A DNA stretch of 13,322 nt from CAZXCQ01 sp964639275 (GTDB lineage Bacteria > Desulfobacterota > DSM-4660 > Desulfatiglandales > Desulfatiglandaceae). Below, piece after piece: positions 1-6,300 of the stretch; position 1 is the first letter of the stretch, and the number at the start of each line of letters is the position of its first letter. Under the pieces are notes generated by a model, which had not been told where the DNA came from, did no database searches, and worked only from the letters and a program-made list of their open reading frames with translations. The stretch spans positions 1 through 13,322 of the forward strand of contig CAZXCQ010000183.1 of the NCBI GenBank assembly GCA_964639275.1. The letters are read 5' to 3'. Position numbers and translations under genes: made by a program.

Positions 1-3
1 GAA

Positions 4-966
4 ATGATAAACTTTAACCAGCTCAGGGCATTTTATCAGGCAGCCAAGAATATGAATTTTACAGTAGCTGCCAAGAAACTCTGCATCACCCAGCCTGCTG
101 TGACTGCCCACATCAAGCTGTTTGAAGATTTTTCCAATCTGAAGCTCTTTCAAAAAAGGGGCCGGAAGATATATCTCACTGATGAAGGAAAGGCCCTCTA
201 TGACTATACCCGGAAGATATTTGAATACGAAAAGGAAATTGAAGACCTCATCGATGACCTGAGGGAGCTAAAAAGGGGAATGCTGCGGCTGGGGACCTCA
301 AAGACCTATGCCCGGTATTTTATGCCTTTTCTGATCACTAGCTATCGAAATGCCTACCCCCATATCAAGATCAATCTGGATGAAGGGAGCTCTCTGGATA
401 TCATCTATAGCCTCCTTGAATTCAGGAACGAGGTGGCCGTCATAGCTCAGGTCGAAGATAACCCCGACGTCTGTTTTATCCCTTTTAGCCGGGAGGAACT
501 GGTGCTGATCGTGGCGCCAAAACACCCGCTGGCAGCGAGGAGACATATCACCCTTGCCGAATTGGCAGAAGAACCGGTCATTATGAGGGAGAGGGGATCG
601 GGGACCAGAAGACTGGTCAATGCATTGTTTGACGAAAATGGCATCCCGCTGGAGATCTTGATGGAAACAAGCAACGCGGAGTTTATCAAACAGCTCGTTC
701 AGAGGGGAGACGGTGTCTCCTTTCTTGCAAGAGAGGCCGTTGCGGTTGAAGCCCAGGAAGGGAGGCTGGCCACTGTCCTGATTCAAGGCCACCGGATATT
801 TATGGATGTATGTATTGCCTATCTCAAAGATCAACACCTTTCGCCGCCTGCCCAGGCCTTTCTGGATATCCTGCTCAAGATTGCCCCCGGAGAGAAGCCC
901 GACCAGGGGATCAGGACCATTATGGCCAGGATGCAGGCCGAGCGGAAAGCAATTGAGAAACGATAA
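4..966 (+). CDS. LysR-type transcriptional regulator
   Basis: This is a DNA-binding regulator of the LysR family (320 aa), which usually acts as a tetramer on a divergent or nearby promoter in response to a small ligand. The N-terminus has the classic winged helix-turn-helix: NQLRAFYQAAK near residues 5-15, then the recognition region with TQPAVTAHI at residues 29-37, and the wing around LTDEGKALYDY (58-68). A linker helix spans about 69-90. The periplasmic-binding-like effector domain starts at about residue 92 and includes RERGSGTRR, a typical ligand-pocket stretch. The length is normal for the family. The first Met fits the usual LysR start, but only three bases precede it, so its ribosome-binding site cannot be seen. 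The 3' end overlaps priA by 14 bases. The target genes and ligand cannot be told from sequence; the upstream neighbour is outside the window. Confidence 0.93.
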   Translation: MINFNQLRAFYQAAKNMNFTVAAKKLCITQPAVTAHIKLFEDFSNLKLFQKRGRKIYLTDEGKALYDYTRKIFEYEKEIEDLIDDLRELKRGMLRLGTSKTYARYFMPFLITSYRNAYPHIKINLDEGSSLDIIYSLLEFRNEVAVIAQVEDNPDVCFIPFSREELVLIVAPKHPLAARRHITLAELAEEPVIMRERGSGTRRLVNALFDENGIPLEILMETSNAEFIKQLVQRGDGVSFLAREAVAVEAQEGRLATVLIQGHRIFMDVCIAYLKDQHLSPPAQAFLDILLKIAPGEKPDQGIRTIMARMQAERKAIEKR

Positions 967-3403
967 CCAGACTTGTCTGAGGATTGCCGTCAATGTCCCT
1001 GTGGAGGGGAGCTTTTCCTACGCAGTCCCAAAAGATCTTGCGCCCGGGGCCGGTGTGGGGTGCAGGGTCCTGGTGCCTTTCAAAAACAGAAAGGTCACGG
1101 GTTATATACTGGAGAGGATAGCGGGCGGTTATGACAAGGAGCTCAAAGAGATACTGGATGTGTTCGATCCTGAACCGCTTTTCCCCAAATCCGTGGTCCC
1201 TTTTTTTGAATGGATGGCCAGTTACTATATCCATCCCATAGGCCAGGTGATCCAGTCGGCCCTGCCGGGGGGGCTCAACATAAAATCCTATACAACTGCT
1301 TCTCTGACACCGGACGGCCTGCGTGCCCTGGACAGACTCAATCCCGATTCTGAGGAAAGAAAGATCCTCTCCTGGATAAAAGATCACCCGGAGAGGCGTC
1401 CCCCCTGTCCGGTTCAGAAGGTTTACGGACTCCGAAAAGAGGGCTGGGTGGTCGTGGAAGATCGGTTAAGGAAAAGGCACGGCGGGCCTCTTATCAGAAA
1501 GTTTGTCAGGCCAGAGGAGGGTATTGATCTCAAGGCCGTTCTCTCGGAGAGCGGTGACAAATTGACGGCACGCAATGAGCTTCAGTTTCTGGAAAATGTC
1601 TTTGGCTCCGATGGAATCCTCTTGAGCAGGCTGACGGCCATGTTCACCAATGGCCCCTATCTGGTTGAAAAATGGATAAAGCGGGGGGTACTCAAGAGCT
1701 ACAACGCGACCGTCTATCGAAACCCTGCAGGAGAGATCATCTCTCCTTCTCCCATCCCCCCTCGACTCTACAGACAGCAGGAGCGTGTCCTGGGTCATAT
1801 CAAGTCGTGTCTTGACAGGGGCGGCTTCTCCTCGTGTCTGCTCTACGGTGTGACGGGTAGCGGGAAGACAGAGGTGTACTACCGGGCAATAGAGCACGTG
1901 ATCGCTTCGGGGGGACAGGCCATTTTATTGGCCCCTGAGATATCACTCGCGGTTTACCTTGAAGGGATTTTCAGGTCAAGACTCGGGGATCGGGTTGCCG
2001 TCTACCACAGCGGCCTCAGCCACGGGGAGAGATATGACGAGTGGATGCGCATAGCCAGGGGCGAGGCAGACCTGGTCATCGGGGCGCGCTCAGCCCTGTT
2101 CTCACCCCTGCCCAGGTTGGGTCTGATCATTGTGGATGAAGAGCATGACTCCGCCTACAAACAGGACAGGGGCCCCCGCTACAATGCACGAGATGCGGCA
2201 GTGGTGCGGGCAAAGATGGAGAAGGCCCTGGTTATCCTTGGGTCCGGAACCCCCTCGGTCCAGTCCTACCAGAACGGGATCAGTGGAAGATATCATCTGC
2301 TCTCCATGCCGGAGCGGATCGAAAAACGGCCGTTGCCGGATGTGGAGATCGTGGATATGAAGGACACGGAGGATGGACGGCACAGGGGGGAGATGATCAG
2401 TCCCAGACTCAGGGAGGCGCTCGGGCAAAATCTTGAAAACGGCAACCAGTGCATTCTCTTTTTGAACCGGCGGGGGTTTTATCGCCTCTACCTCTGTCGA
2501 TCCTGTGGCCAGACCATTCGTTGCCCCAACTGTGATGTGGCCCTGATCTACCACCTCAAGGAGGACCGTCTCACCTGTCACTATTGCGGTTACCATTCGG
2601 AGACCCGGACGAAATGCCCCTCGTGCGGTAACGAGGGTCTGACGGCCTATGGGTTTGGCACAGAGAAACTGGAGTACGAACTGAAGGCGTTGTTTCCGGC
2701 GGCAAGAATCGCTCGGATGGATGCCGACAGCACCCGCAGGAAAGGCCAGGCCATCCAAATCCTCAAGAGGTTTGCCGAAAAGGAGGTCGATATACTGGTC
2801 GGCACCCAGATGATCACCAAGGGCTACGACTTCCCCAATGTCACCCTGGTGGGTGTCATCGCTGCGGATCTTTCGCTGGGATTCCCGGATTTCAGGGCCG
2901 GTGAGCGGACCTTTCAGATCCTCTCACAGGTCTCGGGCCGGGCAGGTCGGGGGGACCAGAAAGGCAGGGTGATCATCCAGTCCTTTAATCCTGGACATTA
3001 CGCAATCAGCACCGCCACAGCACACGATTACCAGTCATTCTTCGAGGCAGAAAGGGAACTGAGAGAACAGTTGGGATACCCGCCATTTTCCCATCTGGCG
3101 TGTCTGACGCTCAAAGGAAACGGCCGGGAGAAGACAGAGGATGCGGCCAGAGACCTGAACCAGACAATCAGAGGTGTCCTGGCCACATGGCCCATGCGGG
3201 GAAGGGAGATTCAGGTGCTGGGACCCGCAGAGGCGCCGATCTCCCGGCTAAAGGGCAAATATCGCTGGCAGATCCTGGTCAAGGGCAAAAAAGTGTCACT
3301 CATGCGTCATCTCTTGAGCCGTGTGGAACAGCGAAAGAAAAAGGTGTTTCAATCGAGCGGCGTGAGTCTCATCGTGGATATGGACCCCTATCAGATGATC
3401 TGA
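953..3403 (+). CDS. priA: Primosomal protein N' (replication restart helicase PriA)
   Basis: PriA is a cytoplasmic 3'-to-5' superfamily 2 helicase that recognises stalled forks and D-loops and reloads the replisome. From the chosen start the protein is 816 aa, within the larger end of the family. The N-terminal 3'-binding domain begins LRIAVNVPVEGSFSYAVP. Walker A is GVTGSGKT at residues 299-306 and the DEEH box is at 395-398. Eight zinc-binding cysteines in CxxC pairs lie at 515/518, 524/527, 542/545 and 555/558. The helicase C-terminal motifs GTQMITKGYDFPNV and QVSGRAGRG follow, then the C-terminal domain. The open frame extends back to 806, but that part is only LysR gene read out of frame. 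TTG at 953 is the first start that keeps the whole N-terminal domain, with GGAAAG just upstream. It overlaps the LysR stop, so translation is probably coupled. No key residue is missing. Confidence 0.95.
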   Translation: MRNDNQTCLRIAVNVPVEGSFSYAVPKDLAPGAGVGCRVLVPFKNRKVTGYILERIAGGYDKELKEILDVFDPEPLFPKSVVPFFEWMASYYIHPIGQVIQSALPGGLNIKSYTTASLTPDGLRALDRLNPDSEERKILSWIKDHPERRPPCPVQKVYGLRKEGWVVVEDRLRKRHGGPLIRKFVRPEEGIDLKAVLSESGDKLTARNELQFLENVFGSDGILLSRLTAMFTNGPYLVEKWIKRGVLKSYNATVYRNPAGEIISPSPIPPRLYRQQERVLGHIKSCLDRGGFSSCLLYGVTGSGKTEVYYRAIEHVIASGGQAILLAPEISLAVYLEGIFRSRLGDRVAVYHSGLSHGERYDEWMRIARGEADLVIGARSALFSPLPRLGLIIVDEEHDSAYKQDRGPRYNARDAAVVRAKMEKALVILGSGTPSVQSYQNGISGRYHLLSMPERIEKRPLPDVEIVDMKDTEDGRHRGEMISPRLREALGQNLENGNQCILFLNRRGFYRLYLCRSCGQTIRCPNCDVALIYHLKEDRLTCHYCGYHSETRTKCPSCGNEGLTAYGFGTEKLEYELKALFPAARIARMDADSTRRKGQAIQILKRFAEKEVDILVGTQMITKGYDFPNVTLVGVIAADLSLGFPDFRAGERTFQILSQVSGRAGRGDQKGRVIIQSFNPGHYAISTATAHDYQSFFEAERELREQLGYPPFSHLACLTLKGNGREKTEDAARDLNQTIRGVLATWPMRGREIQVLGPAEAPISRLKGKYRWQILVKGKKVSLMRHLLSRVEQRKKKVFQSSGVSLIVDMDPYQMI

Positions 3404-3604
3404 TCATGGGGACCAAAATCCCTTGCTTTGCTGTGGGCTTGTGAGATAAATAAGGTGACCATGTAAATCACAAATCCCAAGCACCCCGGTTAAATGGAAA
3501 AGACAGATTTAATGGGGCAGGCCAAATCCCAAACAAATCACAATGACCAAAATCTCAAATAACAAACATGAGGGTTGGGAGGTTCAGAAGTTCGGGGTTC
3601 AGGC

Positions 3605-3617
3605 CTCCGGCTCGGAG
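3605..3617. repeat. Short hairpin CTCCG-GCT-CGGAG inside the repeat block
   Basis: A perfect 5-bp stem with a 3-base loop sits between GGTTCAGAAGTTCGGGGTTC and GGTTCAAAGGTTCCGGGTT. These GGTTC-rich flanks look like a separate repeat type from the AAATTTGG arms. It is too short to be a terminator and has no T-run. Confidence 0.4.
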
Positions 3618-3645
3618 AGGTTCAAAGGTTCCGGGTTGGGGATTT

Positions 3646-3727
3646 TCAATTGGCGATTGGTGATTGATGATTGGGATTGACCAGTGACCGCTGTTTTTTG
3701 TTTTTTCAATCGCCAATCAACAATTCG
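3646..3727. repeat. Inner inverted repeat with GATTGGCGATTGA-type arms
   Basis: The arms lie at 3646-3667 and 3706-3727. The left arm has the tandem words GGCGATTGGTGATTGATGAT and the right arm holds TCAATCGCCAATCAACAATT. Reverse-complementing the right arm gives about 17 of 22 matches with the left. The 38-base spacer ends in TTTTTTGTTTTTT (3694-3706). The element is nested inside the outer AT-rich inverted repeat, so the whole block could fold back on itself as DNA or RNA. Confidence 0.55.
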
Positions 3728-3823
3728 TTGGGAAGTCCGAAGGACAACTTGTTTGGAATTTGGTTCTTGAAATTTGGAATTTGTTTGAAATTTGGTTTTT
3801 GTGATTTGGAATTTTATGCTATC

Positions 3824-3839
3824 CAGGATTTAAATCCTG
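3824..3839. repeat. Perfect 16-bp palindrome CAGGATTTAAATCCTG
   Basis: The sequence reads identically on both strands with no spacer. It lies about 120 bp before the thioredoxin-lipoprotein start. A palindrome of this kind could be a dimeric regulator operator or the outer edge of the adjoining repeat block. No known operator consensus is recognised, so its role is unassigned. Confidence 0.6.
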
Positions 3840-3898
3840 AGAATCAACAAAATAAGTTATAAGACGCGATAATAGTGACCTTATTGGGATTTCACCTG

Positions 3899-3940
3899 GG
3901 GCTTTATGGGGCACTTGGCCCGGGTAAAAGCCCTTTCTTT
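3899..3940 (+). terminator. Hairpin with T-rich tail upstream of the TlpA-like gene
   Basis: GGGCTTTA at 3899-3906 can pair with TAAAAGCCC at 3925-3933, with one bulged A. It encloses GGGGCACTTGGCCC and is followed by TTTCTTT. It resembles a modest Rho-independent terminator. It sits only 22 bases before the start codon of the next gene, so it could end priA-side transcription or act as a leader structure. The tail is interrupted and the stem is short, hence the low confidence. Confidence 0.35.
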
Positions 3941-3961
3941 AATGGGATTGGGAGGATCTTT

Positions 3962-4474
3962 ATGCATTCGAAGTGGAAATTGAGGATTTTGATTTTGGGT
4001 CTCGTTACGGGTTTTACCTTCTATCTGGGGTGTCAAAAAGAGGTTGAGGCCTGGCCGTTGGCCCCCGATTTCACCCTGACGAACCTGTCGGGCCAAAAAA
4101 AGACGCTGTCGGATTACCGGGGAAAGGTGGTCATTGTGGATTTCTGGGCGACCTGGTGTCCACCCTGCCGGATGACCATCCCTGTGCTGATAAGACTACA
4201 GGAAAAATACGGGGAGAAGGGTCTGGTCATCCTTGGGATTTCACTCGATGATCCACAGCAATTTCCGGATAAATACATCACGGCATTCAAAGAAAAATAC
4301 AAGATCAACTATCTGATCCTTCGCTATAACGCAAAGGTGATGGGAGACTATTTTGGCACCGAAACACCGGCCATACCCACTATGTTTGTGGTGGACCGCA
4401 AGGGCAGGATAAGAGACAAAATTGTGGGGTATCAACCCGATGCCCTTGAGAAGGCCCTGGATAGGCTCTTGTAA
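3962..4474 (+). CDS. TlpA/ResA-like thioredoxin-fold lipoprotein
   Basis: This 170-aa protein looks like an extracytoplasmic thiol-disulfide oxidoreductase of the AhpC-TSA/redoxin (TlpA, ResA, CcmG-like) type. A hydrophobic segment at residues 8-22 ends in YLGC, with Cys24 as the likely lipid-modified residue. The tyrosine at -3 is unusual for a lipobox, so a plain membrane anchor is also possible. The mature domain begins APDFTLTNLSGQ. It carries the WCPPC redox active site (Cys66, Cys69) and the cis-proline loop AIPTMFVVD, which leads to the GRIRDKIVG strand typical of the family. The frame is open further upstream, but ATG 3962 has a strong GGGAGG site 7 bases before it and gives a sensible signal sequence. 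The family reduces apocytochrome c or other periplasmic disulfides; no cytochrome maturation gene is nearby, so the partner is unknown. It overlaps the next gene by one base. Confidence 0.88.
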   Translation: MHSKWKLRILILGLVTGFTFYLGCQKEVEAWPLAPDFTLTNLSGQKKTLSDYRGKVVIVDFWATWCPPCRMTIPVLIRLQEKYGEKGLVILGISLDDPQQFPDKYITAFKEKYKINYLILRYNAKVMGDYFGTETPAIPTMFVVDRKGRIRDKIVGYQPDALEKALDRLL

Positions 4475-5313
4475 TGATTCTCGATTTCCACACGCATGTC
4501 TTTCCCCCATATTTCAGGGAGAACAGGGTAGCATTCTTTTCGAACGAGCCTGCCTTTGAAGCTCTTTACAGGGCACCCGGGGCGAGACTTTCAGGGGTTA
4601 CGGAACTCCTGGGGAGTATGGACGATGCAGGGGTCGAGAGGTCGGTCATTTTTGGGTTTCCCTGGGAAGACCCGGAGCGCTACCGCAGGCACAACGACTA
4701 TGTTATCGAGGCGGTCCAGAAGCATACCGGCCGTTTGACCGGTTTTTGCACCTTTTCTCCGCTCTCCCCGGGCGGGGCAAAGGAGGCGGAAAGATGCCTG
4801 GGGGCCGGGCTCTCCGGTGTGGGGGAGCTGGCTGTCTATGGGTCGGGCCTGTCCTCCGGGGTTGCCGGGGCCCTGGGAGAAATCGCAGGTCTCTGCGGGC
4901 GGTTCGATGTACCGTTATTGCTCCACACCAATGAGCCGGTGGGACACTCATACCCGGGAAAGACGCCCATGACACTCGGCCAGATCTACTCTTTTCTCAA
5001 GGCCAACCCCTCAATTCGTATTGTTCTTGCGCACTGGGGGGGAGGGATACCTTTTTATGGCCTTATGAAGCGGGAGGTAAGGGAGGTCCTTCAGAATGTC
5101 TGGTTTGACACGGCAGCATCCCCCTTCCTCTATCGACCGGAAATCCATAGAATAGCCGCGGAGATCATCGGTTTTGAAAAGATCTTGTTTGGAAGCGATT
5201 ATCCCCTGCTGGGGCCCCGGCGGTATCTTGATGAGATCAAACAGGCGGGTCTCTCGGCTGAGGCAACCGGCGGGATAATGGGTTTGAATGCGGTCCGGGT
5301 CTTGAGACTATAA
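4474..5313 (+). CDS. Amidohydrolase-2 family TIM-barrel metal-dependent hydrolase
   Basis: This cytosolic protein of 279 aa has the full set of amidohydrolase-2 landmarks. The metal pair His6/His8 is in DFHTHVFPP, His151 in LLLHTNEPVGH, His187 in VLAHWGGG, and the catalytic or metal aspartate Asp242 in LFGSDYPLLG. The family includes hydrolases and non-oxidative decarboxylases (ACMSD and gamma-resorcylate decarboxylase types). The substrate cannot be read from sequence. The length is typical for compact members. ATG 4474 overlaps the upstream stop as TAATG, and upstream Shine-Dalgarno sequence is weak, so translation probably depends on ribosomes finishing the thioredoxin gene. There is no signal peptide, so the two coupled products act in different compartments unless the pairing is only organisational. 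Confidence 0.85.
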   Translation: MILDFHTHVFPPYFRENRVAFFSNEPAFEALYRAPGARLSGVTELLGSMDDAGVERSVIFGFPWEDPERYRRHNDYVIEAVQKHTGRLTGFCTFSPLSPGGAKEAERCLGAGLSGVGELAVYGSGLSSGVAGALGEIAGLCGRFDVPLLLHTNEPVGHSYPGKTPMTLGQIYSFLKANPSIRIVLAHWGGGIPFYGLMKREVREVLQNVWFDTAASPFLYRPEIHRIAAEIIGFEKILFGSDYPLLGPRRYLDEIKQAGLSAEATGGIMGLNAVRVLRL

Positions 5314-5392
5314 TGCAGAATTTGGCCGGGGGGTGTCTGGTTTTGGGTTTTCTCGCTTACAGCGGGATCTTCGACAGGTTTCGGTGCTGGGG

Positions 5393-5421
5393 AAACGTGA
5401 ACCCTGGACCCATGAACGTTT
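5393..5421. repeat. Inverted repeat AAACGT...ACGTTT with GAACCC-type core
   Basis: A perfect 6-bp inverted repeat encloses GAACCCTGGACCCATGA in the 138-bp gap between the amidohydrolase and crotonase genes. The core resembles the GGTTCAGG/CCTGAACC words at 3580-3640 and 11200-11224, so it may be a fragment of a dispersed repeat. No T-run follows, so a terminator role is not supported. Confidence 0.4.
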
Positions 5422-5451
5422 ACATTTGGGTTTCTTGATTGTGAGGTGATT

Positions 5452-6249
5452 ATGGAAGAGCCAATTAGACTGAGGAAAGAGAATGGGATCGTGCTGGTGA
5501 CCATGAACCGGCCCAGGACCTATAACTCCTTTGACCTCCCCATGGTGCAATCACTGGTGGATCAGCTCACTGCCGTGGCCCTGGATCCGGCAGTCTCCGG
5601 GGTTGTGATCTCCGGAGAGGGCAAGGCCTTCTGTGCCGGGGGCGACCTGAAATGGGTGAATGGCTATGGAGAGAATCATGGGGCCGCCTTTCATGAGCTG
5701 GCCGGCCGTTATCACCAGGCCATTCTGGAGATACGCCGGATGCCCAAACCGGTCGTGGCGGCAATCAACGGCCTGGCCGCCGGCGGGGGCTTCTCCATCG
5801 CCCTGGCCTGTGACTTCAGGATCATGGAGCGTTCTGCCACGCTCAGACAGGCATACACCTCAAACGGCCTGAGCATTGACGGGGGGGGCACCTTTACCCT
5901 CCCCAGACTGGTTGGACTGGCCAGGGCAATGGAGATTGCCACCTTTGACCGGCCCATCAGCGCCGAAAAGGCGCTTTCCTGGGGTCTGGTGACCGAGGTG
6001 GTTGAAGATGGCGAAGGCACAAAAAGGGCGATTCAGGTGGTCGAGGATATCAAGACGAGATCCCTCAGCTCCTTTGCCGCCTCAAAACGTCTGATTAACG
6101 ACTCCTTTGATACGAAATTTGAAACCCAGCTGGAGAGGGAAAGGGAACTCCTGTCCTGGTGTGCGGACCTTCCCGATGGAAAAGAGGGCATTACGGCATT
6201 CCTGGAGAAGCGGAAAGCGGTCTTTTTGTCCGGGCATTCACCAAACTGA
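5452..6249 (+). CDS. Crotonase-fold enoyl-CoA hydratase/isomerase family protein
   Basis: This 265-aa cytosolic enzyme belongs to the crotonase superfamily and should bind an acyl-CoA. The oxyanion-hole segments are GKAFCAGGDLK (57-67) and NGLAAGGGFSIALACDF (106-122). Aligned without gaps to classical enoyl-CoA hydratase, the two catalytic glutamates (rat Glu144, in GGGCEL, and Glu164, in QPEI) are Ser115 and Tyr135. Asp143 in SIDGGGTFTLPR instead lines up with the catalytic aspartate of PaaG-type isomerases (PDCGGTWLLPR). A double-bond or ring isomerase, or another CoA-ester reaction, is therefore more likely than hydration. The frame has a GTG at 5446, but ATG 5452 with GAGGTGA four bases upstream is the better start. 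Its gap to the amidohydrolase is 138 bp and to gspA 51 bp, so it may be its own unit. Confidence 0.88.
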   Translation: MEEPIRLRKENGIVLVTMNRPRTYNSFDLPMVQSLVDQLTAVALDPAVSGVVISGEGKAFCAGGDLKWVNGYGENHGAAFHELAGRYHQAILEIRRMPKPVVAAINGLAAGGGFSIALACDFRIMERSATLRQAYTSNGLSIDGGGTFTLPRLVGLARAMEIATFDRPISAEKALSWGLVTEVVEDGEGTKRAIQVVEDIKTRSLSSFAASKRLINDSFDTKFETQLERERELLSWCADLPDGKEGITAFLEKRKAVFLSGHSPN

Positions 6250-6300
6250 TGCAGGGGACCGCTCTGCCCGCCCATAGAAAGACGAGGCCCTACAAGAACC

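Larger units (their letters stand above)
3523..3815. repeat. Outer inverted repeat, AT-rich arms (3523-3567 and 3751-3815)
   Basis: The left arm contains CCCAAACAAATCACAATGAC. The right arm contains GGAATTTGTTTGAAATTTGG. When the left arm is reverse-complemented, its two outer blocks match the right arm by eye at about 10 of 12 and 15 of 19 positions, with a poorly matching middle. The right arm is itself a run of near-tandem words (TTTGGAATTTG, TTTGAAATTTGG). I recognise this style of repeat from intergenic regions of Desulfobacterota and other environmental genomes, but I cannot name a catalogued family. Confidence 0.6.
3404..3961. other. 558-bp gene-free region with composite repeats
   Basis: No convincing gene lies here. 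The first part (3404-3460) is unremarkable, with no clear terminator for priA. From about 3465 to 3815 the sequence is low in complexity, rich in AAATTTGG/CAAATCCC-type words, and contains nested inverted repeats. It is followed by a perfect palindrome (3824-3839), a short AT-rich stretch and a hairpin near 3899-3933. A 63-codon open frame at 3671-3862 translates to repetitive phenylalanine/leucine/isoleucine-rich peptide and looks like repeat read-through, not protein. The composition differs visibly from the flanking genes. Confidence 0.75.

Noticed and set aside
298..993. 231-codon minus-strand open frame opposite the LysR gene
   Set aside because: The plus strand encodes a clear LysR protein, and the antisense frame shows no domain.
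3100..3444. 114-codon open frame over the end of priA
   Set aside because: It is an alternate frame of the PriA C-terminal domain with no ribosome-binding site or recognisable domain.
3465..3815. CRISPR-like array reading of the repeated AAATTTGG/CAAATCCC words
   Set aside because: Units are short, irregular and inverted, with no constant-length spacers and no cas genes nearby.
3671..3862. 63-codon open frame in the repeat block
   Set aside because: The peptide is low-complexity and mirrors the AAATTTGG repeat words. There is no ribosome-binding site and it overlaps the inverted-repeat arms and palindrome.
3845..3873. Promoter-like AT-rich sequence (TATAAG, GATAAT) upstream of the tlpA-like gene
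   Set aside because: No acceptable -35 lies at 16-18 bases from either candidate -10, and AT-rich repeat DNA yields such hexamers by chance.
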